This document shows, one piece after another, positions 45,746 to 55,480 of a stretch of 64,000 nucleotides of DNA (positions within the stretch are counted from its first letter, which is position 1; every line of letters starts with the position of its first letter). The DNA comes from Pseudobacteriovorax antillogorgiicola (GTDB lineage: Bacteria; Bdellovibrionota_B; Oligoflexia; Oligoflexales; Oligoflexaceae). Position numbers and translations under genes: made by a program. The notes below the pieces were generated by a model, which saw only the letters and a list, made by a program, of their open reading frames with translations, searched no databases and was not told the origin of the DNA. The DNA lies in assembly GCF_900177345.1 (NCBI RefSeq), contig NZ_FWZT01000031.1, positions 19,200 to 83,199 of the forward strand, given 5' to 3'.

Positions 45746-47509
45746 GTGAATCAGGACATGTTAGAAAAACGCTTCTACCAAGGCTTAGCCCGTGAAATCT
45801 TGGAAGAAACCATAGATTCCCTAGGCTTCGTCTGCACGGAGTCCGAGGCTCCATGGGTCATTGCCTCTCTCGCTTGGCTGGGTCGACTAGAAGAAGCCCA
45901 GTGGCAGCTCAGCCGATGGGAAAGCTCCCTGTCCGATGGTGATCTGGTCATGTGCCGATTCTTTACAGCAATTGCGCTAGCCAGATTTGGTCAATCTCAG
46001 CAAGCTATCGCCTCGCTCATTGAAAATGTTCGTACTATGCGTCGCAACAAGGACCCTAGAATTGCGTTCTTCGCCTACCAAGGCTTAGCTTTCTTCAGGT
46101 TCCAAACATCGCGCTATAGCCGCGCTTCAGGCCATGCCACCAAAGCTCTGAAATTTGCCACCTTAGAGAACTTTATCTTTGGCCGGATCTTCGCCTCAGA
46201 TCTAAGAGGCCACTCCCTAGTTTTCACTGGTAGTATCTCATCTGGTTTACGTGACCTTAAGGCTGCACAAGATCTCGCCCGCAAGTTGGGCAACCAGGCA
46301 GTGCAAAACTCAGTAGAGTCATCGCTCTTTTTCTACCAGGCTAAATTCGGATTAAGTCCTAATGTGGTCAAGCAGATCTACCAAAAGATCGATCTAGCTG
46401 AAGGCGATAGCTATTCCAAAACAATGCTTCTCATCGAGCTTGCAAGACAACTTACCCTACAGGGTCGCATTTCAAAATCTTTAAATGTCTTGAGTCAGGC
46501 GACTCAGGAAGTCTTTGCTCGCAACAATCACAAGCAGGCTGCCAAGATCAAACTCCGCATGGCTCACAACTACCTAATTCAAGGTAACGGCGAACTGGCT
46601 ATTAAGTATATTGAAGGTGCCGCAGTTGATCAGGATGGATCTCAGGACCCGGTATTCGAATCAGAGCGTCTAGGACTTAAACTAAAGGTCTTAAACTTTC
46701 AGGGAATTCTAAAACAGACTGAGGCCATCAAGGCTCAACTATACAAGTTGCAAAAAATTACTGGCGTCGCAGTCAGTGATCGGATCTTGAAGCGACAGTC
46801 TTCTGAATTAAAGTTGCAGCACAGCGATGATCATATCGCGGACCTTTTGGATCAAGTATCCGTGAATCCATCCCAGATAGGAGTGATGCAGCAGATTATT
46901 GACAGAAATCTATTTCTTAGCCTCTATCAAGTCTTGGGGGTTCGATACGGCAGCGACAATCTCTGCCTCAATATTCTTCCTGGCCAACATACATTTATCA
47001 CACAGGGAGATATTATCTTCTCAAAGGAACCATTATCCAAAAAATTGGTTTCGTTTTTCAAGCTCTGCGCGGATGAGAAAATTGACAAGAGCACGATTAT
47101 CGAATCGATTTGGGGCTATCGCTACGACCCCATGCGTCACGATCACCTTGTCTATAATCTGGTCGCCAAAGCTCGACGCTTTCTCGGCCAATTGGCCCAC
47201 TGGATTCGCTCTGATGAAGATGGCTACCAATTAGATCCGAAGGTCACCTTACAGATCAATGCTCTTAATTTTCATCACGATCAAGAACCAAAACGAGAAT
47301 GGCTTGACCAAGCAGACAACTCACTAAACATTCGGCAACTTATGGCACTGGAATCATTGAAGTTAGCAACGCACCTCACCGTGCGGGACTATATGGAACT
47401 CACAAAAACGACTAAGGTTACGGCAACCCGAGACCTGCGCGATTTGGTGGATAAAGCCAAACTCAAACGCATGGGCCGCGGTCGTGCTACAGCTTACATT
47501 CGAACCTAG
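45746..47509 (+). CDS. TPR protein with two C-terminal winged-helix domains
   Basis: Start GTG 45746 after GGGGGAG. 587 residues. The first roughly 370 are helical repeats of TPR type (for example LGRLEEAQWQLSRWES and the later FFAYQGLAFFRFQTSRYSRA). About 440-510 resembles an OmpR-type winged helix (DKSTIIESIWGYRYDP...YNLVAKARRFL). The last 45 residues (LTVRDYMELTKTTKVTATRDLRDLV...GRGRATAYI) form a DeoR/Fic-tail winged helix. Two DNA-binding domains in one TPR regulator is an unusual plan. A secreted protein follows 11 bases after. Confidence 0.8.
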   Translation: MNQDMLEKRFYQGLAREILEETIDSLGFVCTESEAPWVIASLAWLGRLEEAQWQLSRWESSLSDGDLVMCRFFTAIALARFGQSQQAIASLIENVRTMRRNKDPRIAFFAYQGLAFFRFQTSRYSRASGHATKALKFATLENFIFGRIFASDLRGHSLVFTGSISSGLRDLKAAQDLARKLGNQAVQNSVESSLFFYQAKFGLSPNVVKQIYQKIDLAEGDSYSKTMLLIELARQLTLQGRISKSLNVLSQATQEVFARNNHKQAAKIKLRMAHNYLIQGNGELAIKYIEGAAVDQDGSQDPVFESERLGLKLKVLNFQGILKQTEAIKAQLYKLQKITGVAVSDRILKRQSSELKLQHSDDHIADLLDQVSVNPSQIGVMQQIIDRNLFLSLYQVLGVRYGSDNLCLNILPGQHTFITQGDIIFSKEPLSKKLVSFFKLCADEKIDKSTIIESIWGYRYDPMRHDHLVYNLVAKARRFLGQLAHWIRSDEDGYQLDPKVTLQINALNFHHDQEPKREWLDQADNSLNIRQLMALESLKLATHLTVRDYMELTKTTKVTATRDLRDLVDKAKLKRMGRGRATAYIRT

Positions 47510-47519
47510 AGGACACGAC

Positions 47520-48002
47520 ATGAAGAAAAACATCGCTTGCGCAGCCCTACTACTTGGCTTGAGTCAAACAGGGTTAGCCTTAAAAAAGATCAAGACGAGT
47601 GCTGAGTATACGCCAGTGAATCGGCAGATTTCGGGAAATATGCACTATGCTGTCGAAGATTACACCATTTGGCTTGAATCTGATGAGAATGTGAATATCA
47701 CATTTACGCTGCCTGAAATGCTACTTGGCAAAAAGAACAAGGTTCATTTTTCCTTGATTGACACCAAAAACAGCTCTAAGGGCAAGGTGCGCATCCTGAA
47801 GAGTAAGTTTGGAACTTTGACTTGCTTTGGCAAATGGACAGAGGCGCGGTGTTCCGTAGCTTTTGAAAACTTAGCGTTCGACTTTGATCGCCTGTATCAG
47901 ATTGCTCAGCAGCACAAAGGCATGAACCTTGTGCAGATCGCGCGACACTTTAGTGAAGAGCCTCTGGGTGTTGTAGTGGTGAAGGCTAAGAGGAAACCTT
48001 AG
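47520..48002 (+). CDS. Secreted protein of unknown function, after TPR regulator
   Basis: ATG 47520 with AGAGGA 7 bases upstream, 11 bases after the regulator stop, so probably the same operon. 160 residues with a Sec signal (GLSQTGLA) and a beta-rich mature domain with one or two disulfides (CFGKWTEARCS). No known family. It may be under control of the regulator next to it. Confidence 0.7.
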   Translation: MKKNIACAALLLGLSQTGLALKKIKTSAEYTPVNRQISGNMHYAVEDYTIWLESDENVNITFTLPEMLLGKKNKVHFSLIDTKNSSKGKVRILKSKFGTLTCFGKWTEARCSVAFENLAFDFDRLYQIAQQHKGMNLVQIARHFSEEPLGVVVVKAKRKP

Positions 48003-48017
48003 TATTTTAGAGGTTTT

Positions 48018-48043
48018 GTGCTAGCTTCTTTTGAAGCTGGCAC
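48018..48043. terminator. Hairpin between convergent genes
   Basis: GTGCTAGCTTC and GAAGCTGGCAC form an 11-bp stem with loop TTTT and one G-U pair. It lies between the stops of convergent genes; modest T-content on either side. Likely bidirectional terminator. Confidence 0.65.
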
Positions 48044-48065
48044 ACTTTAGCGATATCCGGCAAGA

Positions 48066-50480
48066 TCAGGCAGATCGAGAAGCCTTCTCGTTGACTTCAA
48101 CATTAAGATTGGTCAAAGCTCTACAAAGCTGCTCAAGATCGAATGGCTTAGCTAGAATTGAAACATTCTCACCGCACACAATCTTATCAGCGAAGCCAGT
48201 AATAATAAGAACTGGATAGAGAAGCCCTTGATCACGAACCCTCTGAACGATAGCACCACCGTTGTCATCAGGAAAAATGTAGTCCGTGATCACCATCCGA
48301 TAACTACCAGTTTCTAACTTTGCACATGCTTCTACAACAGAGGCCGCTTGGTCCACTTGAAAGCCAAGCTCGTTAAGGTACTCTCGAACAAGTAGTCGTG
48401 TCCCAGGATCATCGTCGACTAGAAGGACCATGAGTCGATCATCCGCTAGTTCCAACTCTTTCTTAACATCGATTTTGAACGAGAAACAACTACCGTGCCC
48501 TACTTTAGACTCGACCGCTATTGTTCCTCCCATTTCCTTGACGATGCCTTGAGAGATCGTCAGGCCCAGTCCAGTGCCTGATAGAGAGTCAATCCGAAGA
48601 GCCTGCTCGAAGGGCTTGAAGATACGCTTAATTTCAGATGGAGTTAGACCACGACCGGAGTCTTCAACCTGGCAGCGAAGACTGCCTCTGGATTCTTCAA
48701 GCAGTAGCTTGACAGTCCCTTTTTCCGTAAATTTGCAGGCATTGCCGAGCAGATTCATTAGAACCTGCTTGAGCCGAACAGGGTCAAAGTATAGCTGTTT
48801 CGCATCAGCTTTAACTTCTACAGAAAGTGAGTTCATTTGTTTCTTCGTCAATGGTAGCGTTAATGATTCAATTTCAGCTGCAAAGTCCTCAAGAATAACC
48901 CAGTTAGCTTGCATCTTGAAACGACCGGAGTCCAATCGTGAGATATCAAGCATGTCATTGATTAAAGAAAGGAGATAAGTACCCGATTGCTTGATGCGAT
49001 CGATATCCTCGTGATAGCTGGAGTTTTGAAGATCTTCAGCAAGCATCTCGCTATAGCCAATAATCGCATTCAGCGGGGTACGGAGTTCATGGCTAGTGGT
49101 TGATAGGAACTTCGACTTGGCCCGGTTGGCCTGTTCCGCAAGATTCTTGGCTAGTTCCAATGCCTGTTCCCGCTTGTTGATATCATCAAGGAGCAAGTTA
49201 AGCTGAGCTGCCACCTGACCTTCTTCGCTAAACTCGTCGACTCGCGCCCGAGCTTCTAAGGTGAGATCGTGCTCTCGCTGCCAGTTGATAAATTGAACTA
49301 GGTCGCCCCAACGTGTGGCCTTTCCATGCTCCCTATAATTCAAGCCTTCAAGTTCTTCTTGAATAGGAACCCGAAGAGGCTGCCAGCGATCTATGAACTT
49401 TAATGTAAGCCACGCAACGCCGACAACGGCAGTGCCGTGAACCACACTTCCTATAGCTTGAATTCCTAAAGTTTGCCATCGAGACTGGCTGAATAATTCT
49501 GAGTCTACAAACAAAGCTCCAAGGATACTCCCTACCAAGCCCCCTACAAGATGAACTGGAACGGCTCCAACAACGTCATCAATCTTTCGTTTTTCTAAGA
49601 TCAACCCCGTTTCCCCAGCCAGTACACCTGCGATGCCCCCGAGTGCAATAGCACCGGTGGGATCAAGCCATGGGCAAAAGGCGCAGCTTGCAACTGCTCC
49701 AGAAAGTGGGCCCACGATCAAAGCATTGAAGCTTACCAAACCGTGTCTGGCAACACTCTGGATAACCCCACCAAGCAGACCACCACTGATACACAATAAA
49801 GTGATCAGGATCACGCGCCATGTATCCTGGTTTAGCGCCAGACCAGACCCTCCATTAAAACCGAGAAAGCCCAGACAAAGAAGTAGACATCCCGCTGCTG
49901 ACATAGGAAGTTGGCTTCCCTTCCATGCTTTGCCATCTGCTGAGAAGCGGCCCGTCCTTGGCCCTACCATGTAGGCAGCAACGAGAGCGATGAATCCCCC
50001 CGTGCCATGAACAACTGTGGAGCCTGCATAGTCTACAAACCCCAACGAGCTAAGTAAGCCTTGTGGATGCCAAACCCAGTGAGCAATGATAGGAAAGATC
50101 AGACCCGACACGAGAATTGTGATGTAGAGGTAAGATTTTATGTTGACTCGCTCCGCTATAGCGCCAGAAACGATGGTAGTAGATGTACAGCAAAACAGGG
50201 CGAAGAACACAAACTTCGCGATGGTTTCATTATCTAAATTTGCTGGCCCCCAAAACTCTGAGAACCCGATCAATCCACCATAATCAGAGCCTTCCATAAT
50301 TCCCCAGCCAAGAATCCAAAAAAGTAGGAAGGACAACATTCCATCGATGATGTTTTTGGCTGCAACCGAGATGCTATTCTTGGGTCGTGTAAGGCCTGAT
50401 TCGATAGCAAGAAAACCTATCTGCATGCCAAAAACAAGCATCGAGCATAGTAGTAGCCAAATGGAATTAGTCAGGGTCAA
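48066..50480 (-). CDS. Ammonium-transporter / histidine-kinase / receiver fusion
   Basis: 804 residues. Residues 1-365 are a full Amt protein: pore histidines His158 (GSTVVHGTGG) and His310 (VPVHLVGG), plus the pore region HWVWHPQG. Then a short coiled linker, HisKA with His464 (SHELRTPLN), a HATPase (N, G1, G2 boxes present; GTGLGLTIS), and a receiver with Asp733 (ITDYIFP) and Lys778. Amt-kinase fusions are known (Kuenenia Ks-Amt5); this one also has an attached receiver. Start is TTG 50480 and slightly uncertain. It probably senses ammonium at the membrane and sends phosphate to an unknown partner. Confidence 0.92.
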   Translation of the reverse strand: MTLTNSIWLLLCSMLVFGMQIGFLAIESGLTRPKNSISVAAKNIIDGMLSFLLFWILGWGIMEGSDYGGLIGFSEFWGPANLDNETIAKFVFFALFCCTSTTIVSGAIAERVNIKSYLYITILVSGLIFPIIAHWVWHPQGLLSSLGFVDYAGSTVVHGTGGFIALVAAYMVGPRTGRFSADGKAWKGSQLPMSAAGCLLLCLGFLGFNGGSGLALNQDTWRVILITLLCISGGLLGGVIQSVARHGLVSFNALIVGPLSGAVASCAFCPWLDPTGAIALGGIAGVLAGETGLILEKRKIDDVVGAVPVHLVGGLVGSILGALFVDSELFSQSRWQTLGIQAIGSVVHGTAVVGVAWLTLKFIDRWQPLRVPIQEELEGLNYREHGKATRWGDLVQFINWQREHDLTLEARARVDEFSEEGQVAAQLNLLLDDINKREQALELAKNLAEQANRAKSKFLSTTSHELRTPLNAIIGYSEMLAEDLQNSSYHEDIDRIKQSGTYLLSLINDMLDISRLDSGRFKMQANWVILEDFAAEIESLTLPLTKKQMNSLSVEVKADAKQLYFDPVRLKQVLMNLLGNACKFTEKGTVKLLLEESRGSLRCQVEDSGRGLTPSEIKRIFKPFEQALRIDSLSGTGLGLTISQGIVKEMGGTIAVESKVGHGSCFSFKIDVKKELELADDRLMVLLVDDDPGTRLLVREYLNELGFQVDQAASVVEACAKLETGSYRMVITDYIFPDDNGGAIVQRVRDQGLLYPVLIITGFADKIVCGENVSILAKPFDLEQLCRALTNLNVEVNEKASRSA

Positions 50481-50628
50481 ATCAGGGGCTACCTTTCTTC
50501 GAAGCGTGGTTTCAATAAAGATTCGGTAAACTGCATCGTATCAATGATTTTACAAGTCTTTACGTTTCTGTAAGATCAAATGTGGTAAATTCCAGCAATC
50601 ATATCTGGCTGGTAGGGCACCTTTGATG

Positions 50629-51252
50629 TCAAGAGACAGAATTGAAGTACAACCCATAGAGGAGAAAACATTGAAAAAGAAGGAGTGCGAAGGGGATTAT
50701 GAGTAAGATCAGCCGAGTCTTGCCACTTTTCAACGTTAGCCATGTGATGGCAATGCTTGCGGAAACGCTACTCAAAACACCTAGACCATAGCTTTGGGAC
50801 AAGGACCATTGGCCACTGATCAGAGCTTCCCAGGGAACCGATACTATCAAAAATACAAGTGCCTTTAGATGCATTGATGGTCTGGTTCCATCACTTTCAT
50901 CAACCTTCGTTAAGATACTTGAACCGAGAATCAACAGAGCCTGAGCCGTACAGAGCCAGGCAAGAGTCTCACCAAGCCAAATAACTTGCCCCAGAGTCTG
51001 AGCCATGTATACCCAAGCTAAGAATATCCAGACCAAACTCAAGACGATCAAGGTCGGGATGCGATAACGGGGTATCATTGCCATCTGTATAGCTAAGACT
51101 ATCAGAAAGATCAGCTGAAAAGGCCAGTTCTCATTAAGATAGGCCTGATGCAAAGCTTCGTAGACTTCCACTGAAACCATCATGAAGTCTTTAAGTTGGT
51201 AGTCAGCGATCGTCGCCCAATTCAAAATATCGCCTCGGGTGTGGAAATACAT
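50629..51252 (-). CDS. Membrane protein of unknown function (DUF6064-like)
   Basis: Up to 207 residues with about six membrane segments. The early part NENWPFQLIFLIVLAIQ and the pattern YMAQTLGQVIW resemble small integral membrane proteins of the DUF6064 kind, by eye only. The start is uncertain: ATG 51252 has no Shine-Dalgarno, while TTG 51225 has GAGG at 7-8 nt. Function unknown. Confidence 0.6.
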   Translation of the reverse strand: MYFHTRGDILNWATIADYQLKDFMMVSVEVYEALHQAYLNENWPFQLIFLIVLAIQMAMIPRYRIPTLIVLSLVWIFLAWVYMAQTLGQVIWLGETLAWLCTAQALLILGSSILTKVDESDGTRPSMHLKALVFLIVSVPWEALISGQWSLSQSYGLGVLSSVSASIAITWLTLKSGKTRLILLIIPFALLLFQCFLLYGLYFNSVS

Positions 51253-51292
51253 CTGGCAGCATACCGCAGCAAAGAATCTATCGAATTCCGAA

Positions 51293-52222
51293 TCACATCG
51301 CCGCTACGTAGGCCTCAACTTGCTTTCGTTCTTTTGTCGTTAGGAATCGGCCTTGTAGAGCTTGCATGTTCTCGGTCATGTGCTCCACCTTAGACGTGGC
51401 AGGTATAGCTACCGTAACCGCCGGATGGGAAACGATGTACTTGAGCAGGATATCCGCCCAGTTTTTGCAACCCATATCACGACTCCACGGAGGGAGAGGT
51501 TTAGCCTTGACCCTATCGATCACGGTCCCACCACCAAAAGGTCGGTTGACGATCACAGCTATCTTTTTTTCTTTCGCAAGGGGTAAGAGTCGCGATTCGA
51601 CCACACGGTTATCGATATTGTATGTCAACTGCACAAAGTCGATATCGTGGGATTTCATAACAGATTCAAAATCACGATGACGGCGACCGTGAGATGTTGT
51701 GATTCCCACATAGCGAATCTGCTTCTTTTTCTTAAGATCTAGCAGATAATCCAGATGCTCTCGCCAGTTCACAAGGTTATGAACCTGCTGAAGCTCCATC
51801 TTATTCAACCCCCAAAGCTTAAAAGAGTCTTCTACCTGCTGTCGTCCTTCGGAGCCGCTACTTGTCCAAACTTTGGTTGCAGCAAAGATTTTGTTCTGAA
51901 CTCCCAATTTATTAATGGCATAACCCAGAACCTCCTCAGCCGAACCATACATGGGTGATGAATCGATCACAGTTCCGCCGGCAGTAAGGAACTTTTTTAG
52001 AACTTGAGTCCTTTGATCTCGTAAGCTCTGAATCGCGCCGACGTTGAAGGTTATCCAAGTTCCCATCCCAATGACAGGTAGCCTTTCCCCAGACTTAGGG
52101 ATCGCCTTGCTAAGCAGCTTGTCTTTTCCTGCAAAGACATCGTAATACGGCAATCCAATCCCAACAGCTCCAAGCCCCATGCTAAAATTTAGAGACTGGT
52201 GTAAAAATCGTCTTCGATCCAT
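51293..52222 (-). CDS. Exported aldo/keto reductase with Tat signal
   Basis: ATG 52222, GAGGG at 6 nt. The N-terminus has a twin-Arg signal (MDRRRFLHQSL). The AKR core follows: GMGTW, the catalytic Asp/Tyr in IDSSPMYGSAEEVLG, Lys in AATKVW, and His in LQQVHNLVN. NADPH-using exported AKRs are known to be Tat substrates because they fold with cofactor. The C-terminus HPAVTVAIPATSKVEHMTEN fits. Substrate unknown. Confidence 0.9.
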   Translation of the reverse strand: MDRRRFLHQSLNFSMGLGAVGIGLPYYDVFAGKDKLLSKAIPKSGERLPVIGMGTWITFNVGAIQSLRDQRTQVLKKFLTAGGTVIDSSPMYGSAEEVLGYAINKLGVQNKIFAATKVWTSSGSEGRQQVEDSFKLWGLNKMELQQVHNLVNWREHLDYLLDLKKKKQIRYVGITTSHGRRHRDFESVMKSHDIDFVQLTYNIDNRVVESRLLPLAKEKKIAVIVNRPFGGGTVIDRVKAKPLPPWSRDMGCKNWADILLKYIVSHPAVTVAIPATSKVEHMTENMQALQGRFLTTKERKQVEAYVAAM

Positions 52223-52333
52223 TTTTTCCCTCAAGAACAGTTTTTAACGGGTCAGAGGCAATATTTTCTTAAAACTTAGTTCTTTTCACCGTACACTTTT
52301 CTTGGTGTTTTACAAATGCTAAAAGGGCATATC

Positions 52334-53407
52334 ATGCAGATTGTTGCTCCAGAATTACTGACTCACACCCGCTTTACCCTGCGACCACTGAAAGACGGCG
52401 ATGCCGAACTGGTAGCACAGGCGATCACAGCATCATACGACCACCTTAAAGAGTTTATGCCTTGGGCCCAACCAAGCAATGACCCGTGGAACCAACGAAA
52501 AAGAATCCGGCAGAACTATGCAAGCTACCTTCGTTGTGAAGACTTTGCTCTAGGTATTTTTAGCCCTGACGGCTCTGTATTTCTCGGTGGTACTGGGTTT
52601 CATCTACGAAACAGGTCGCTAAGGAGCTTTCATGGAGAAATCGGTATGTGGATAAGTGCCGATCAGGCGGGTCAAGGCTTAGGAACCGAGGTTTTGCAAG
52701 CCATGATCGAGTGGGGGTTTCGCGAATGGCCTTGGCGACGGCTGGAGTGGCGTTGCGATCCAGAAAACCATGGCAGCGCACGGGTCGCTGAAAAATGCGG
52801 GATGAAGGAGGAAGGTCGCCTTCACGGGACGAGCAAAGATCACCGCGGCCGTTGGCGCGGTGAGGTCATCTATGCCTTAACCAAGTATCCAGAAATTGAA
52901 GATCCCAAATCAATTACTGTAAGGCCTCTTAGCCAAGTCCATGCTAGGCAGACTGCTCACGTCCACATTGATAGCTGGCGAGACGCTTATTGGAGCATCA
53001 TGCCAATAGAAGTATTTGAGCAGCAGAGCTACTCTGACAAAGAGTCATTTTGGTTCAAACTGTTAGCAGCTGCCAGCGATCGATCGCGATACCTTGGGCT
53101 ATTTTCGGGGGAGCACCTGATGGGTTTTGCATCGATTGGCCCCAGTCGCTTCGAAAAGCCCGGCTGGGATGGGGAGCTGCTCGCACTTTATCTACCTCAA
53201 AATTACCAGGGCAATGGCTTTGGTAGAGTTCTATGGAATGCAGCAGCAGCCCAATTAAAGGCACTTGGCTTCAAGGCCGTCATGTGCTGGGTACTTGAGA
53301 GAAACCTTGCGGCCATTGGATTCTATAAGGCCATGGGCTTCAAGCTTCTTAACTACCAGAAAGAAGACGATGGCCTAACTGAAATTGCTATGGGCCTTCA
53401 GTTTTAG
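52334..53407 (+). CDS. Double GNAT acetyltransferase
   Basis: ATG 52334 with AGGG at about 6 nt. 357 residues made of two GNAT domains. The first (about 1-180) is RimJ/RimL-like: FTLRPLKDGDAELVAQAI, GEIGMWIS, QAGQGLGTEVLQAMIEWGF. The second (about 195-357) has ALYLPQNYQGNGFGRVLWNAAAAQL and LERNLAAIGFYKAMGF. Both carry the acetyl-CoA loop (Q/R-x-x-G-x-G). Substrates unknown; the first may act on N-termini. Confidence 0.87.
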   Translation: MQIVAPELLTHTRFTLRPLKDGDAELVAQAITASYDHLKEFMPWAQPSNDPWNQRKRIRQNYASYLRCEDFALGIFSPDGSVFLGGTGFHLRNRSLRSFHGEIGMWISADQAGQGLGTEVLQAMIEWGFREWPWRRLEWRCDPENHGSARVAEKCGMKEEGRLHGTSKDHRGRWRGEVIYALTKYPEIEDPKSITVRPLSQVHARQTAHVHIDSWRDAYWSIMPIEVFEQQSYSDKESFWFKLLAAASDRSRYLGLFSGEHLMGFASIGPSRFEKPGWDGELLALYLPQNYQGNGFGRVLWNAAAAQLKALGFKAVMCWVLERNLAAIGFYKAMGFKLLNYQKEDDGLTEIAMGLQF

Positions 53408-53429
53408 AGGCAGTTCGAAAAGCTAGTTC

Positions 53430-53717
53430 TCAAGCTCTATTGTCTTGGAGAAAACGTAGCAAGGCCTTTGACAATAACAATTGAAACCGACGTAGGTGAT
53501 CCGTCACCTGCTGCGGGCTGAGCTTCAAACCCTCTGCAATAAATGCAATGGACTCTTGTTTTAAAAAGAAGCGCTCGGCAATGGTTCGGCGCATCAAGTT
53601 ACTCTGAGCTGAAACAACAGCCTTCAGGATATCCCGGTCAACCTGGAAGGGGCTGCGAAGACTCTCAGCAAACGGACAGGGTTGAAGATCTGAATGACTG
53701 CTTGGAACGGTAGACAT
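53430..53717 (-). CDS. Small sigma-region-4-like HTH protein
   Basis: 95 residues from ATG 53717 (AAGGAA at about 8 nt). The upstream open frame is not protein-like. Residues 40-90 have the pattern RTIAERFFLKQESIAFIAEGLKLSPQQVTDHLRRFQLLLSKALL, which resembles the helix-turn-helix of sigma-70 region 4 or a small regulator. The N-terminus is Ser/Pro-rich. Function not certain. It faces away from the photolyase-like gene. Confidence 0.55.
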   Translation of the reverse strand: MSTVPSSHSDLQPCPFAESLRSPFQVDRDILKAVVSAQSNLMRRTIAERFFLKQESIAFIAEGLKLSPQQVTDHLRRFQLLLSKALLRFLQDNRA

Positions 53718-54048
53718 GGCTTTATTCCTTAGTGATTGATGCGAGACAGACCGCGAAACATTCTTAACGCCTGTGTCCGAAACTACATAGGAGAATCCTA
53801 TTTTTTGGGAAGTTTTCCTAAATTTCATCAAAAGCTTCATGGAAAATCCCAATAATTCCTGCACAGACTTCGATTCGCTTTCCTTAGAGCAAGTTAAGTG
53901 CCAAACCTTTATCTTTTCTTTGACGCAGTTATGCTGATCGTGGCGCCACTCACCGTGTGCTAGACAAACTCTCTTATTTTTCCATAGGCTTCCCAATTGA
54001 GTCGTCGAAACTGAAGCTTGAATACCGACAAGTCATTTGGAGGCAAGG

Positions 54049-55246
54049 ATGGCGTTGACTGATGGGGATTCACCAATGGCACAATGGCTTGATAAGTTAA
54101 TGTCCCGGCAAACTGCCTTGGACGCCGTCGAGGCATTTGTGCCAAAGGCTGGCCAAACCTATCGAGATAAGCGCAATTATGATCTGGGTGTCGATCAAAA
54201 TATCTATGTCTCCCACATCTCGCCATTCCTTAGGCATCGAATTATCTCAGAGCCGGAAGTGGTGCGCGCAGTTCTCCACGAGCACAGCTACCAAGAATCC
54301 GAAAAGTTTCCCAAGAAGTTTGTTGGCATACTTACTGGAAAGGATGGTTGGAGCATCGACCGCAGGTTTGGAGCAAAAGTATCACCCCACTGGCGAGGAG
54401 CTTAAAAACCTTGAAAATGCCCTTCAGGGAACAACAGGTATCATTGCCTTCGACACCTGGGTAGAGGAACTTGTAAATACTGGTTATCTCCATAACCACG
54501 CCAGGATGTGGTTTGCCAGTATCTGGTGTTTTACATTAAAGCTGCCTTGGTATCGTGGCGCGCAATTCTTCTATGAAAATCTGCTCGACGGCGATCCTGC
54601 GGCTAACACCCTGAGCTGGCGCTGGGTCGTTGGACTTCACACCAAAGGTAAGACCTACCAAGCTAGGCAATCGAATATTGAAACCTACACAGAGGGTCGG
54701 TTTTCGCCGGAAGATTTATCTGGAACCAGTTGGGTTCCTGATGATAGTGCAGAAAACAACGTTTGCTATGAAATTTTGCCTCTACCCACTCAGCCTGAGT
54801 CTGGAGATCATTTGATCGTTTGGCCCGATGATTGGAGCATTGATGTCTATTTTAAAGACTTCAAGCCACAGTCAGTAGCCATGATCCATCCCCATTGGGA
54901 AAGCCCGAAACGCCAGCAGCATGTGAAAGACTATCGTGAGGCGGCCTTTTATGCAACGCTGCGGCGTTTTCAGAATCTCGGCTGGAACTGTAGCATCATT
55001 CAAAACGGGAATGACCTGCAATCCTACCTTACTGTAAATGAGGCCCAACAGATAAGTTGGATGAAGCCCTTTGTGGGTGAAGGTCGAGACCTTCTAGACC
55101 AGCTCCAGCCACTGTTCGATGGACATCGCACGAGGGAGCTGAGGCGAGCCTGGGACGATTTCTTTTTTCCGAAAGCCAAGAAAGGCTTCTTCACTTTGAA
55201 AAAATCTATTCCGAAGGCTGTGGCTAACCTTGATCGGTACTTTTGA
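54049..55246 (+). pseudogene. Cryptochrome/photolyase-like FAD-binding gene with two frameshifts
   Basis: ATG 54049 (GGAGG at 5 nt) opens frame 1: DKRNYDLGVDQNIYVSHISPFLRHRI. At about 54310 the correct frame moves by one: EVCWHTYWKGWLEHRPQVW (about 54315-54371) is read only in the third frame. At about 54376 it moves again, and frame 2 carries GIIAFDTWV, GYLHNHARMWFASIW, DPAANTLSWRWVVGLHTKGK and YTEGRF to the stop at 55246. These are the FAD-binding core of the photolyase superfamily. Two single-base losses beside CCC and AAAA runs explain it. A decayed gene or an assembly error. Confidence 0.85.
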
Positions 55247-55480
55247 ATAGCAGCTTGTTGAAGATTTTTTGCTCACTTTTAAGCCAGATGCTTTCAGTGT
55301 TTGTCCCAAGGGTGGATACTAGTGCGTAGCTACTCGATCCAATCAATTAAGTTATGTTTTAAGAGTACTGTTGAAACAACTATTTCGTTCCACCCAATCT
55401 AGGATCGGCTTCAAAGCCCTCTCTTGCAAAGAAATGAGATTTGATTATTTATGGCCGAAAGATAGCTAATTGGTAAAGAA

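Noticed and set aside
53430..53996. 188-residue form of the small HTH protein
   Set aside because: The first 93 residues lack protein-like character; ATG 53717 has its own Shine-Dalgarno.
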